A stretch of 64,000 nt of DNA. Origin: Saccharofermentans sp. (GTDB taxonomy: Bacteria; Bacillota; Clostridia; Saccharofermentanales; Saccharofermentanaceae). The stretch spans positions 1-64,000 of the forward strand of contig JAEFAZ010000008.1 in NCBI GenBank assembly GCA_016292135.1, in the 5' to 3' direction. Below the pieces are notes generated by a model. That model searched no databases. It was not told the DNA's origin and saw only the letters and a program-made list of their open reading frames with translations. Shown piece after piece: positions 55,404 through 64,000 of the stretch (position 1 is the first letter of the stretch; each line of letters begins with the position of its first letter). A program made the translations under genes and the position numbers.

Positions 55404-56510
55404 ATGGAAGAACTCAAAAAGTGTATGAAACAGGCAAAAACGATCCTCCCTTATGATGCCGGCGTTCTTGACAGCTCCGGTAATATTCTTGCATCCACAT
55501 CTGATGAGGCAGAAGGCGAGGTCGATCCTTCTTTCAGGGCGGTAATGCTTTCCAATGACGATTTCGCACTTACGGCTGACAAGACCTACATGAAGGTCTA
55601 TATAGGTGAGCAGCTCAAGTATATCGCTTACGTAAACAGTACAGATGCCAATGTCAAAGTCAATCTCATGCTGATCGCCGAGTGGATCAAGCTTATCGTT
55701 AAGGATAAGGGATCCGATGCGGAGAGGACAGTATTCATAAGGAACGTTCTCCTTGACAACGAGATCAGGAGCGAAGTTCCCATGATCGCAAGGAACTATA
55801 AGATAGACTGCAAGAATTCCAGGGTAGTCTATGTTATCAGGACCGATTCCAACCAGAGTGCAGAGTCTTTCGAGATCCTCCAGAATCTCTATAACGACAG
55901 TGAGATCGCGACTGTTATCGCAATGGACGATACCACGATCATCATCATCGCGGATGTCGAGGACCAGTCGGCTGACGACGACACGCGTGACCAGTTCATC
56001 GACGATACGGCTAGTTCCGTACATTCATGTCTCGTATCCGAAGGCATCGATTCCAAGGTTGCAGTCGGATCCGTTGTTTCTTCATTCATCGACATAAGCA
56101 AGTCCTACTCGGATGCCATGACGGCACTCAAGGTCAGCAAGATCTTTGACAGTGAGGCGGATATCTCAAGATACGACAATCTGGGTCTCGGAAGACTGAT
56201 CTATCAGCTCCCCAAGCCCCTTTGCGAGATGTTCATCAAGGAAGTATTCCCCAACGAGGCATACAGGCAGCTTGATGAGGAGACAAGGACTACAATAGAC
56301 ACGTTCTTCGCTAACGATCTTAACGGAAGCGAGACTTCAAGAGAGTTGTTCGTTCACAGGAACACGCTCGTGTACAGACTTGAGAAGGTCAAGACAAAGA
56401 CAGGACTGGACTTAAGAAAGTTCGACGATGCGGTATTGTTCAAGATGGCAACGATGGTACGCACCTACATCGATTATCTTAATAATCCGTCCGACAATAA
56501 GATCAGATAA
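55404..56510 (+). CDS. PucR/CdaR-family transcriptional regulator
   Basis: A 368-residue regulator. The N-terminal ligand-sensing region (~1-130; ILPYDAGVLDSSGNILAST resembles a sugar-diacid recognition start) is followed by a GGDEF-like middle without a GGDEF motif. The C-terminal HTH_30 (~300-355) reads SRELFVHRNTLVYRLEKVKTKTGLDLRKFDDAVLFKMA. This is the architecture of CdaR/PucR activators of sugar-diacid or purine use, but no such genes are nearby. It precedes ftsE by 15 nt. RBS GAGAGGTG before ATG 55404. Confidence 0.88.
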   Translation: MEELKKCMKQAKTILPYDAGVLDSSGNILASTSDEAEGEVDPSFRAVMLSNDDFALTADKTYMKVYIGEQLKYIAYVNSTDANVKVNLMLIAEWIKLIVKDKGSDAERTVFIRNVLLDNEIRSEVPMIARNYKIDCKNSRVVYVIRTDSNQSAESFEILQNLYNDSEIATVIAMDDTTIIIIADVEDQSADDDTRDQFIDDTASSVHSCLVSEGIDSKVAVGSVVSSFIDISKSYSDAMTALKVSKIFDSEADISRYDNLGLGRLIYQLPKPLCEMFIKEVFPNEAYRQLDEETRTTIDTFFANDLNGSETSRELFVHRNTLVYRLEKVKTKTGLDLRKFDDAVLFKMATMVRTYIDYLNNPSDNKIR

Positions 56511-56525
56511 GGATAGGACTAAGGT

Positions 56526-57872
56526 TTGATAAGATTTCACAATGTAAAAAAGACATACAAGTCCGGAGTTGAGGCTCTCAAAGGTGTTGATTTTACCGTA
56601 AGGAGCGGCGAGTTCGTATTTGTTATAGGTAAGTCGGGTTCAGGAAAATCCACGCTCCTCAAGTGCATCACCTGCGAAGAGGATCCTACAGAAGGAAAAG
56701 TAACTATTGATAACTTTGACATCTCACACATGTCAAGGGCGCTTGTCCCTGTCCTGAGACGCCAGATCGGAATGATCTATCAGGACTTCAGGCTCATAGA
56801 TACGAAGACAGTTGCAGAGAACATTGCCTTTGCGGGCGAGATCGTCGGTATTCCCAAAAAGAGTCTTGCAAGATCAGTACAGATCATGCTGAAGGTCGTC
56901 GGCCTGGAAGACAAGGCTGATGCTTATCCCCAGGAGTTATCCGGAGGTGAGCAGCAGAGAGTAGCCATTGCCCGCGCCATGATGAATACGCCCAAGATAA
57001 TCGTTGCCGACGAGCCTACGGGCAACCTCGACCCCGAGACATCAGAGAACATAATGGCCATGCTCCTGGAGATCAACCGTTCCGGCACCACGGTCATCGT
57101 GTGCACCCATGACAGCAACCTGGTCGACAGGATGCAGCAGAGGGTCATCGAGATCGAAGACGGTCTCATCGTCAGAGACGAGAACGAGAGCGGCTATTCC
57201 GAGAGAGTCGAGGAAGCACCCGCGCAGACAGGCTTCGGAGGACTGGAAGCAGCATCTTCCGCAACCGTGACCGGTCTGGAGGGAGCTGCAGTGAAGCATG
57301 GTGACGACGGCTTCGAATCCGATGCCGACTATGGCGATTACTATGACGATGAAGGCTTTGCAGCAGGATCAGGACAGGTCCTTTTCGGTGACGAAAAGCC
57401 CGATCCTTCAATGAGCCGCGCCCTCCCCAAGGAGATCCCGGCAGCAGAGGAGATCAGCGTTCCCGAAGAAGAGGCTGCTGAAGCCCCGAAGATCGTTCCC
57501 ATGGAGATCAAGGAAACAGAAGCCGAACAGATCCCTTCCGAGATTTCTCTTGAGCAGTTCGATCTGATGACAAAAGAAGAAGAAACTGCTGCTGAAGACC
57601 GGCCCGAAGAAAGCGGAGAACCCGTACAGGCTGAAGAAGAAGCGGCTGAAGAGATCCCCGCCGAAGAAGAAGCTGAAGCTGAAGCGGTCCCGGCGGAAGA
57701 AGAAGAGGAAGAAGAAGTCATTCCCCTTTCCCGCAGGGAGATCCGCAAGGAGAAGAAGCGCGCAAAGGCGGAATTAAAGAAAGCAAAAAAAGAGACTAAA
57801 GATGTTAAAAAGACCCGGGAGGCTGTAATTCCCGAGGAAGACATAGATCTTTTGGGGGATGAGGACAGTTGA
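56526..57872 (+). CDS. ftsE: FtsE cell-division ATPase with long acidic C-terminal tail
   Basis: A 448-residue protein. Residues ~1-225 are a standard FtsE: IGKSGSGKSTLLKCI (Walker A), LIYQDFRLI-type MIYQDFRLIDTKTVAENIAFA, ELSGGEQQRVAIARAM (signature), IIVADEPTGNLDP (Walker B), VCTHDSNLV (H-loop). FtsE is normally ~225 residues. Here ~220 more follow, mostly Glu/Ala/Pro and disordered, ending in a Lys-rich KKEKKRAKAELKK-like stretch and an acidic tip. The tail may bind division proteins or the membrane. Translation starts at TTG 56526, as no ATG fits. Confidence 0.93.
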   Translation: MIRFHNVKKTYKSGVEALKGVDFTVRSGEFVFVIGKSGSGKSTLLKCITCEEDPTEGKVTIDNFDISHMSRALVPVLRRQIGMIYQDFRLIDTKTVAENIAFAGEIVGIPKKSLARSVQIMLKVVGLEDKADAYPQELSGGEQQRVAIARAMMNTPKIIVADEPTGNLDPETSENIMAMLLEINRSGTTVIVCTHDSNLVDRMQQRVIEIEDGLIVRDENESGYSERVEEAPAQTGFGGLEAASSATVTGLEGAAVKHGDDGFESDADYGDYYDDEGFAAGSGQVLFGDEKPDPSMSRALPKEIPAAEEISVPEEEAAEAPKIVPMEIKETEAEQIPSEISLEQFDLMTKEEETAAEDRPEESGEPVQAEEEAAEEIPAEEEAEAEAVPAEEEEEEEVIPLSRREIRKEKKRAKAELKKAKKETKDVKKTREAVIPEEDIDLLGDEDS

Positions 57873-58765
57873 GTATAAGAGCATTTTTCAATTCGGTCAA
57901 GGAAGGTTTCCGGGGGATCATAAGACATCCTCTCGTTACGGTCGCGTCCATCACCACGATCCTTCTCATGCTCATCATCATGAGCGTGTTCATCGTGTTC
58001 TCCATGAACGCCCGCAACATGATGAACAAGCTTTCACAGCGTCCGCCCATCGAAGTCTACATGAAGCTTCAGTGCACGGAAGATCAGCTTAATACGGTTA
58101 ATGATGTCCTTTCGGGAGATGAAAGGGTATTGAGCTTCTCCATGTCGACCCCCGAAGAGAACTACAGATCCTATAAGGAGAACCTGGGCGATTCAGCAAG
58201 CGTCCTGGACAACTTCGACTATAACAGCTATCTGCCTTATACATTCAATATAAGGCTTAACGATCCCTCGGATGCAGACGATGTCTGCAATCTGGTGGGA
58301 ATGTATGACGGCGTCTACCGTGTTGCCCAGGAGAGCAGGGTCATGCAGTTCCTTACGAACGCTTCCAATGTCGTAAGGATCACGACAGTCGTCGCATTCA
58401 TCGTCCTGTTCGTTATATCGCTCTTCATCATATCCAACATGGTAAGGATCTCGGTATATTCAAGATCTGCCGAGATCGAGATAATGAAGTTCATCGGTGC
58501 GACCAACAATTACATAAGGTTGCCGTACATAATAGAAGGCGCAATAGTGGGACTTATCAGCGCTCTTTGTGCATGGGGGATCACTGCTGTCGCATATCAG
58601 CAGATCTACACCAATGCTATGAGACAGATAAGCACGTCGAGCTTCTATGCTCTGCTCCCCACATCGAGGATAATCTGGGCCGCTCTTGCCGTGACGATCA
58701 TCATGGGTGTTCTGATCGGATCCATCGGCTCGGGAATATCCGTCAGGAAATATGTAAAGGTGTAA
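57869..58765 (+). CDS. ftsX: FtsX cell-division membrane protein
   Basis: A 298-residue FtsX. The cytosolic start SIRAFFNSVKEGFRGIIRHP is followed by helix 1 (~25-48), the outer loop domain (~50-165), then helices ~170-195, 215-240 and 268-292, with the MacB-like FIGATNNYIRLPYIIEGAIVG coupling segment. It transmits FtsE ATPase cycling to an outside murein hydrolase. Start TTG 57869 overlaps the ftsE stop (TTGA), with a GGGGGATGAGG RBS. Confidence 0.95.
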   Translation: MSIRAFFNSVKEGFRGIIRHPLVTVASITTILLMLIIMSVFIVFSMNARNMMNKLSQRPPIEVYMKLQCTEDQLNTVNDVLSGDERVLSFSMSTPEENYRSYKENLGDSASVLDNFDYNSYLPYTFNIRLNDPSDADDVCNLVGMYDGVYRVAQESRVMQFLTNASNVVRITTVVAFIVLFVISLFIISNMVRISVYSRSAEIEIMKFIGATNNYIRLPYIIEGAIVGLISALCAWGITAVAYQQIYTNAMRQISTSSFYALLPTSRIIWAALAVTIIMGVLIGSIGSGISVRKYVKV

Positions 58766-58778
58766 TTCGGAGGCATAT

Positions 58779-60209
58779 ATGAAACATACTGCTTTAAAGA
58801 TCACAACCCTTCTTCTCGTGGCAGCGTTCTGCTTCGGATCGGTCGGTCTGATCAAGAGCAAGAGTGCAAGGGCTGATGCGGATCTTTTCAAGATCGCAAG
58901 AGATGAGACTGTCAGCAAGGACGATATCGACAACGCAAAGAAAGCAAGAGATGACGCCAGAAGAAGAGCCAGGAACGCTTCGAAGAAGGTCAAGGCTTTG
59001 TCTTCCCAGGAGAGCGAACTTTCCGCGGAACTTAAAAAGCTCACCCAGCTGAGCGATGAGCAGAAGGCCCAGTATGAGATCATCTCAGGGCAGCTCTCTG
59101 CAGCTCTCGATGCCAAGGCTTTGGCGCTTGATGCCTACATCCTCGCAGAAGAGAACCTTACCACACAGCAGAAGCTTTTCGAGGAGCGCGTGTCGGTAAT
59201 GTTCGAACACCAGAATAAATCGACTCTTGAGATACTTTTGGAATCCGACAGCGTGGCAGGATTCTTCACGAACATGGAGATGATATCTTTTATCGCCGAT
59301 GCCGACAAGCAGGCTATCGATGCGATGCAGATCGCTCTTGATGATGCCATACTCCAACGCGACATAGCGCTTAAGGAAGCTGATGACATGCAGAGGATCG
59401 CCGATGAGAAGCAGGCTCAGCTCGATGAGCTGGAAAGCCGTATCGGCGTTACCAGCGAAGCTCTTGAGAACGTTTCGACCGAGCTTTCCGACTGGGAGAA
59501 GCAGGAGGCAGATCTTGATCAGCTCGCCCAGGACATGAATGATCTTGTCAGGAAACTCCAGAATAAGTACGACCAGGAGCACCCTGCTACAACAACTACC
59601 ACGACAACGACGACCGCCGCCACGACAAAGGCGACAACGTCATCTTCAGATACCACAACTACAACTGCCGCTTCTTCCAAGCAGTCAGATGACACTACAA
59701 CAACGACTTCCACGACAACGACGAAGGCTACGACGGCGGCTCCCACGGATACGCCCACACCTACCCCCAAGCCCAAGAAGAATACGTCTGTTTCCCTGGC
59801 TTGGCCTGTCAGCTGCAGAACCATAACATCTTACTACGGATACAGGACCCATCCCGTATACGGCAATGTCAGGTTCCATTCAGGCATCGATATCTCAGGT
59901 GAAGGTGCGACTTACGGTTCCACCATCAGCGCAGCTGCAGCCGGTACGGTCATCTATGTAAGCACTCCTGTTCAGGGAAAGAATACCGGCGGATCAGGTT
60001 ACGGCAACTACTGCATGATCTCTCACGGCAATGGCATCGTAACCCTTTACGGCCATGCCCGCAGGATCAATGTAAGTGAAGGCCAGACAGTTAAGAAAGG
60101 ACAGAAGATCGGTGAGGTCGGAAGCACCGGAACATCAACGGGCGCCCATCTCCATTTCGAGGTCCGTGTAAACGGATCCACGGTAGATCCTCTCAACTAC
60201 CTGCCCTGA
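58779..60209 (+). CDS. M23 peptidase with coiled coil (EnvC/PcsB-type FtsEX partner)
   Basis: A 476-residue exported protein. The signal segment (~5-25, ends SARADAD) is followed by a long coiled coil (~35-270, ELSAELKKLTQLSDEQKAQYE and similar), a Thr-rich linker (~272-345) and LytM/M23 catalytic residues: RTHPVYGNVRFHSGIDISG (metal His, Asp) and GAHLHFEVRVNG (HxH). The coiled coil is what FtsX loops engage in PcsB/EnvC systems. The gene directly follows ftsX, so it is the likely FtsEX-activated septal hydrolase. Confidence 0.95.
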   Translation: MKHTALKITTLLLVAAFCFGSVGLIKSKSARADADLFKIARDETVSKDDIDNAKKARDDARRRARNASKKVKALSSQESELSAELKKLTQLSDEQKAQYEIISGQLSAALDAKALALDAYILAEENLTTQQKLFEERVSVMFEHQNKSTLEILLESDSVAGFFTNMEMISFIADADKQAIDAMQIALDDAILQRDIALKEADDMQRIADEKQAQLDELESRIGVTSEALENVSTELSDWEKQEADLDQLAQDMNDLVRKLQNKYDQEHPATTTTTTTTTAATTKATTSSSDTTTTTAASSKQSDDTTTTTSTTTTKATTAAPTDTPTPTPKPKKNTSVSLAWPVSCRTITSYYGYRTHPVYGNVRFHSGIDISGEGATYGSTISAAAAGTVIYVSTPVQGKNTGGSGYGNYCMISHGNGIVTLYGHARRINVSEGQTVKKGQKIGEVGSTGTSTGAHLHFEVRVNGSTVDPLNYLP

Positions 60210-60210
60210 T

Positions 60211-60984
60211 ATGTATTCTTTTTACGATGCACTCGCACTCCATTACGATCAGATGCAGTCCGATATGGATTGCAATGAAGTGGCTGATTATATCGTGAGC
60301 CTGATCGAAAAGCACCTTCCCGGCAAAGCCTTATCGGAGCTGTCAGTTTGTGACCTCGGATGCGGCACCGGACAGGTCGCATCCATACTCTCGACAAAAG
60401 CGGCAAGCGTTACGGGCATAGACAATGCGCCCGGCATGCTGTCTGTCGCGGCAGACAGGGATCCCGGCATGAAAGTCATGTGGGTCATCCAGGATATAAC
60501 CGATTTCAATCTGCCCTACCGCCAGGATGTCATCCTGTCCTTAACGGACACCTTGGATCACATCATGGACGAAAAAGCCCTCAGGAAGATCTTTTTGAAC
60601 GTCAAGGATAAACTCGAGCCGTCGGGTCTTTTTATCTTCGACGTAATAACCGAACATCATCTCAAGGATGTGCTCGGGGATAACATATTCTACGAAGATT
60701 ACGATGAATTCACCCTTCTCTGGGTCAATTCATACGATGAGGAAAACAAGATCAACAGAGCGGAACTGACTCTTTTCGAAACGGAAGAGGACGGACGCTA
60801 TGCAAGATACGACGGTGTCCTTGAAGAAAGATTCTACCCTGTGGATTTCTTTAAAGAGGCGGCACAGGAAGCCGGATTGAGCCTGGAAGGCATCTATGCC
60901 GATCTGAGTATGACGGATCCCGGGCCGGACGAAGAGAGGATCTTCATGGTCTTTAAAGCAGGAGATAATAAGGATGGCAACTGA
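60211..60984 (+). CDS. Class I SAM-dependent methyltransferase
   Basis: A 257-residue enzyme. Motif I VCDLGCGTGQVASILS (~47-62) is the SAM loop, ASVTGIDNAPGMLSVA has the acidic motif II, and DVILSLTDTLDHIMDEKALRKIF and GLFIFDVITEHHL follow. It matches the broad UbiE/Coq5-like class in length and order. The substrate is not predictable. It overlaps the next gene by 11 nt. Confidence 0.9.
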   Translation: MYSFYDALALHYDQMQSDMDCNEVADYIVSLIEKHLPGKALSELSVCDLGCGTGQVASILSTKAASVTGIDNAPGMLSVAADRDPGMKVMWVIQDITDFNLPYRQDVILSLTDTLDHIMDEKALRKIFLNVKDKLEPSGLFIFDVITEHHLKDVLGDNIFYEDYDEFTLLWVNSYDEENKINRAELTLFETEEDGRYARYDGVLEERFYPVDFFKEAAQEAGLSLEGIYADLSMTDPGPDEERIFMVFKAGDNKDGN

Positions 60985-61888
60985 TCCATATAAAGTTCCC
61001 GGCATAGAAGATACAAGCATAGACCATATAGTCAAGGCGGAAGCTTACGACGGCAAGGTCAGGGCTATGGCCGTAAGCACGACTGCCATGTGCGCCGAGG
61101 CAAAGAAGATCCATAACACTTCCACTGCCGTAACCTGCGCCTTAGGCAGGTTCATGACCGGATCCCTTCTCATATCTTCCGACATGAAGAATGAGACGGA
61201 TACGCAGACCACCATCATCAAATCGGACGGTCCCATCGGAGGCATGACCTGTGTCTGCGATTTCGGATACAAGGTAAGGGCATTTCCCGTTAATTCCGTA
61301 ATCGATACGGAATACCATCATCCCGGCAAAGTAAATGTCGGGGCGGCAGTCGGGCAGGGAATGCTGACGGTGATAAGGGACATAGGTCTTAAAGAGCCCT
61401 ATGTAGGTTCCGTCGAACTGATCTCGGGTGAGATCGCCGAAGACTTTGCATATTATCTTGCCAAATCAGAACAGACCAAGAGCGTTGTTGCTTTGGGAGT
61501 TCTTTGCGAAAACGGTGAAGTCAAGCATGCGGGAGGCCTCATGGTCCAGCTGCTTCCTTCGGCTGACGATAAGACGATAGACATACTCGAACAAAGAGCC
61601 GCGGGCTTCCCTGACATTACATTCCTCATGTCAGAAGGCTTTACGCCTGCAAAGATAATAGACCTTTTCTTAGGAGACCCGGAGGTTAGATATCTTTCGG
61701 GATCCCCCGTTTCATTCTCATGCCCCTGCAGCAAGGAAAAGATGAGCCGCGGTCTCATAACCTTGGGCAAAGAAGAACTGATAGAGCTTACGGATGATCC
61801 CGACGGAATATCCACCGAGTGCCAGTTCTGCGGAAGCAAATATCACTTCAGCAAGGAAGACATTGAGGATTTGATCAAGTCTATATAA
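60974..61888 (+). CDS. hslO: Hsp33 redox-regulated chaperone
   Basis: A 304-residue protein. The N-terminal folding domain (~1-230; ALGRFMTGSLLISSDMK, IIKSDGPIGGMTCVCDF, VGSVELISGEIAEDFAYYLAKSEQ) is followed by the zinc switch: SCPCSKEKMSRGLITLG and STECQFCGSKYHF, giving CxC...CxxC. Oxidative stress releases zinc, forms disulfides and activates holdase function. It overlaps the methyltransferase gene, so the two are cotranscribed. Confidence 0.95.
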   Translation: MATDPYKVPGIEDTSIDHIVKAEAYDGKVRAMAVSTTAMCAEAKKIHNTSTAVTCALGRFMTGSLLISSDMKNETDTQTTIIKSDGPIGGMTCVCDFGYKVRAFPVNSVIDTEYHHPGKVNVGAAVGQGMLTVIRDIGLKEPYVGSVELISGEIAEDFAYYLAKSEQTKSVVALGVLCENGEVKHAGGLMVQLLPSADDKTIDILEQRAAGFPDITFLMSEGFTPAKIIDLFLGDPEVRYLSGSPVSFSCPCSKEKMSRGLITLGKEELIELTDDPDGISTECQFCGSKYHFSKEDIEDLIKSI

Positions 61889-61989
61889 AAGGGTAGATGT
61901 TCCACCGATAATCTGTTATTCTACGGCTAACGGAAGGACTCCGGGCATTGTGCACGGAGAAGGATCTTTTAGGGTTACGGGGGCTTGTT

Positions 61990-63900
61990 ATGAAAAGATT
62001 ATTTACAGGAACAGTAATGGCTGTTGTATCTTGCGCGTTAGCGATCACACTGGTTTCTTTACCTTCAAAAACAGTATCCGCAGCAGGGGAAGTTGCAATA
62101 GATGAAAACAATTTCCCGGATGCAACTTTCAGAGAGTACGTTTCAAATCAATTTGACACGAATCATGATGCAGTCCTTTCTGAATCTGAGATAGCTGCCG
62201 TAGAAACGATAGATCTTAGTTACCCGAACAGAACCCGCAGAGAAAACGGTCCTCTTGCTAAACTTGATGGCATTGAGTATTTTGACAACCTTAAGTCCTT
62301 GAAGTTTGATAACAACAAAGTTTCGGCACTTGATGTCAGTAAGAATACCAAGTTGGAATATTTAAGTTTCGAGAATAACAGGGTCGAAAAGATCAATCTG
62401 GCTCAAAACACTTTGTTGGAGACTCTGATATGTAGCCAAAATTCCATAAGTAGTCTTGACCTTGGCAAAAACAAAGCATTAACCTACATTTATTGTTCAA
62501 ATAACGACTTGAAGAAATTGGATCTTTCCAACAATTCTTTGTTAACGACACTTATATGTAACGACTGCGCTTTACTGGCAAGCATTAATGTAAGCAAGAA
62601 TGCTTCATTAACAGGATTGTATTGCGCCAGTTGTTCGCTGTCTTCTCTTGATGTCAGCGGGAACAAAGCATTGGAGGAACTTAATTGCAGTGATAATAAG
62701 CTTACTGATCTTAACATTAAGAACAATACTAAACTCTATGATCTGATATGTGGCAAAAACAAGTTTACTTCACTTGATCTTAGCAAAAACACCATGCTCA
62801 GGAACCTTGAGATCGAATCAGGAAAGGTTACGAGTATTGATATCAGTAAGTGTAAGGATCTTGAATATCTGGATTGCGATTGGTCAGATTTGGAAAGTCT
62901 TGACCTGTCCGGGAATCCTAAATTGTCCAGACTGGATTGTACATATACTAAAGTTAAAGTATTAAATATATGGAATAACTCGCTTCTTATTAAAACATTT
63001 AAGGAGGGAGAAGGGTCTGAAACAAGTAATTGTCAATACTACAAGCTTGATGTTAATGGAAACAAATACGAATTGGCTTGTAACTTATCCGCCAAAATAG
63101 TAATGGATAAACCCACTCCTACTCCTCAGGTTTCTTTGAAGCTTGATAAGTCAACAGCTTCTGTAAAGTGCGGAGATTCACTAACATTAAAGGCAACGGT
63201 AACGGGATCTTCTTCCAAGGTTTCCTGGAAGTCCTCTGATACAGGTATTGCTGCAGTTGACTCCGCAGGTAAGATCACGGCTAAGCAGGCAGGTACAGTT
63301 ACCATTACTGCCACTGTTGCAGGAAAGAGTGCATCTTGTGTAGTTACGGTTCTCTATAAGGACGTAACGAACAGTAAGGATTTCTGGTATGCACCAACCA
63401 ACTATCTGACAGCTGCAGGTGTCGTTAAGGGTTACGACAAGCAGACCAAGTTCAAGCCCACCAATGAGTGTTCACGTGCCCAGATGGTAACCTTCCTCTG
63501 GAGACTGAACGGAAGCCCGAATCCCAAGTCTAAGACGACGACTTTTAAGGATATCGAGACTTCCGACTATTTCTACAAGCCCGTCCTCTGGGCCGTCGAA
63601 AAGGGCATCACCACCGGAGTAACGAAGGAAAAGTTCAATCCCAAGGGCATCTGCACCAGAGCTCAGACTGTAACCTTCCTTTGGAGGATGGCGAACAAGC
63701 CCGAGCCTAAAGCCAAGACCAGCAAGTTCAAGGATGTCAATGCGAAGGATTACTTCTGCAAGGCAGCTATCTGGGCAAGCGAGAAGAAGATCCTTGCAGG
63801 CTACGACGACAATACTTTCAGACCTAAGGGCCACTGTCTGAGACGTCAGATGGTCACATTCTTATATAAATACGATAAATTTATAAATGGGAAAGGATGA
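61990..63900 (+). CDS. Leucine-rich-repeat, Big2, SLH-anchored surface protein
   Basis: A 636-residue exported protein. The signal peptide (~1-32) is followed by a EF-hand-like EYVSNQFDTNHDAVLS region and about 12 LRR units (LxxLxCsxNxLxxLDlS..N form, ~85-345). A Big_2 domain (~380-450; VSLKLDKSTASVKCGDSLTLKATV) and three SLH repeats (~455-636; AQMVTFLWRLNG, AQTVTFLWRMA, RQMVTFLYKYDK) complete it. SLH repeats bind pyruvylated wall glycan. The LRR half is AT-rich and the SLH half GC-rich, suggesting a mosaic origin. ATG 61990 chosen by the signal peptide. Confidence 0.92.
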   Translation: MKRLFTGTVMAVVSCALAITLVSLPSKTVSAAGEVAIDENNFPDATFREYVSNQFDTNHDAVLSESEIAAVETIDLSYPNRTRRENGPLAKLDGIEYFDNLKSLKFDNNKVSALDVSKNTKLEYLSFENNRVEKINLAQNTLLETLICSQNSISSLDLGKNKALTYIYCSNNDLKKLDLSNNSLLTTLICNDCALLASINVSKNASLTGLYCASCSLSSLDVSGNKALEELNCSDNKLTDLNIKNNTKLYDLICGKNKFTSLDLSKNTMLRNLEIESGKVTSIDISKCKDLEYLDCDWSDLESLDLSGNPKLSRLDCTYTKVKVLNIWNNSLLIKTFKEGEGSETSNCQYYKLDVNGNKYELACNLSAKIVMDKPTPTPQVSLKLDKSTASVKCGDSLTLKATVTGSSSKVSWKSSDTGIAAVDSAGKITAKQAGTVTITATVAGKSASCVVTVLYKDVTNSKDFWYAPTNYLTAAGVVKGYDKQTKFKPTNECSRAQMVTFLWRLNGSPNPKSKTTTFKDIETSDYFYKPVLWAVEKGITTGVTKEKFNPKGICTRAQTVTFLWRMANKPEPKAKTSKFKDVNAKDYFCKAAIWASEKKILAGYDDNTFRPKGHCLRRQMVTFLYKYDKFINGKG

Positions 63901-63946
63901 CAGGTTACACTGAACTCTATCAAAAAATATATTTGGGGGTATTGGT

Positions 63947-64000
63947 ATGGTAAAAGGAACAATCAGCAGGATTTTGGCTTCAATGTGTGGTTTAGCAGTT
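63947..64000 (+). CDS. Start of an exported protein (partial)
   Basis: After GGGGGT, ATG 63947 opens a frame reading MVKGTISRILASMCGLAV that runs off the window. This looks like a signal peptide start, with a positive charge and a hydrophobic run. It is 46 nt after the SLH protein, so it may be a related surface protein. Confidence 0.55.
   Translation, partial: MVKGTISRILASMCGLAV

Noticed and set aside
59584..59770. ACA/ACG-rich simple repeat as a non-coding element
   Set aside because: It encodes the Thr-rich linker of the M23 peptidase in frame. Similar linkers occur in other exported proteins here.
61889..61989. Cyclic di-GMP riboswitch upstream of the SLH protein
   Set aside because: Some GGGTTACGGGGG similarity exists, but the conserved GEMM core helices and tetraloop-receptor are missing.

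Overview
This window reads as a chromosomal segment of an anaerobic member of the Clostridia (Bacillota), most plausibly from a gut or rumen lineage. Ribosome binding sites are strong and purine-rich, operons overlap tightly (ATGA, TGATG and TTGA junctions), and the genes include indolepyruvate:ferredoxin oxidoreductase, rubredoxin, an ECF-type thiamine S-component, long HPF, an SLH-anchored surface protein and several lipoproteins. No exact taxon can be fixed from the sequence alone. Most of the window has mid-40s GC by eye. Clearly AT-richer patches lie at about 23.8-24.3 kb, 39.1-42.5 kb and 62.0-63.1 kb.

Layout. 0-0.13 kb: right end of an IS3-family element. 0.2-4.7 kb, minus strand: iorA-iorB-thioesterase-paaK-ACT, an arylpyruvate/arylacetyl-CoA module. 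5-15 kb: single genes and short operons (acetyltransferase, TSCPD protein, Zn peptidase, a flotillin between two related membrane proteins, a lipoprotein, a cytidylate-kinase-like protein, glutamine synthetase, a polysaccharide deacetylase, and a small rubredoxin gene on the opposite strand). 15-20.4 kb: serine acetyltransferase-like protein, M24 peptidase and hydrolase, then a TPP riboswitch controlling thiT-thiN, then hpf. 20.5-23.8 kb: a long structured, repeat-bearing leader, a DUF975 membrane protein, and an OmpR-type regulator with its histidine kinase. 24.3-31.75 kb: a complete aromatic pathway operon (aroF-tyrA-aroB-aroA-aroC-[chorismate mutase/AroE/AroK fusion]-aroQ). It is preceded by a Tyr/Phe-rich leader peptide and an attenuator. 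31.8-38.5 kb: trmL, a saccharopine-dehydrogenase-like protein, an ABC exporter pair, a PAS-GGDEF protein, and an ECF sigma/anti-sigma pair with a recognisable ECF promoter. 38.8-42.5 kb: an AT-rich island with an XRE repressor, two matched operators, zinc-ribbon proteins and gene remnants. 42.5-46.3 kb: a Fic protein behind a large inverted repeat, then a PadR-led envelope operon with repeated operators. 46.4-55.3 kb: a signalling operon (transmembrane Ser/Thr kinase, zinc-finger/FHA protein, PP2C, secreted-side trypsin-like protease with an FHA tail, second PP2C, VWA protein with an FHA tail) plus a DNA alkylation repair gene. 55.4-61.9 kb: PucR/CdaR-type regulator, ftsE-ftsX-M23 peptidase division module, methyltransferase, hslO. 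62-64 kb: LRR/Big2/SLH surface protein and the start of another exported protein.

How the genes connect. Two routes to aromatic amino acids sit in one window: de novo synthesis under apparent Tyr/Phe attenuation, and IorAB plus PaaK, which could rebuild arylpyruvates from arylacetates. The kinase/FHA/PP2C operon is the best candidate for a little-described system. It puts three FHA readers, two phosphatases, a protease and a VWA protein beside one transmembrane kinase, and a GKTV/SKTV threonine motif recurs in its members. Coordinates and starts were read from the sequence. Family assignments rest on recognised motifs and not on database searches.
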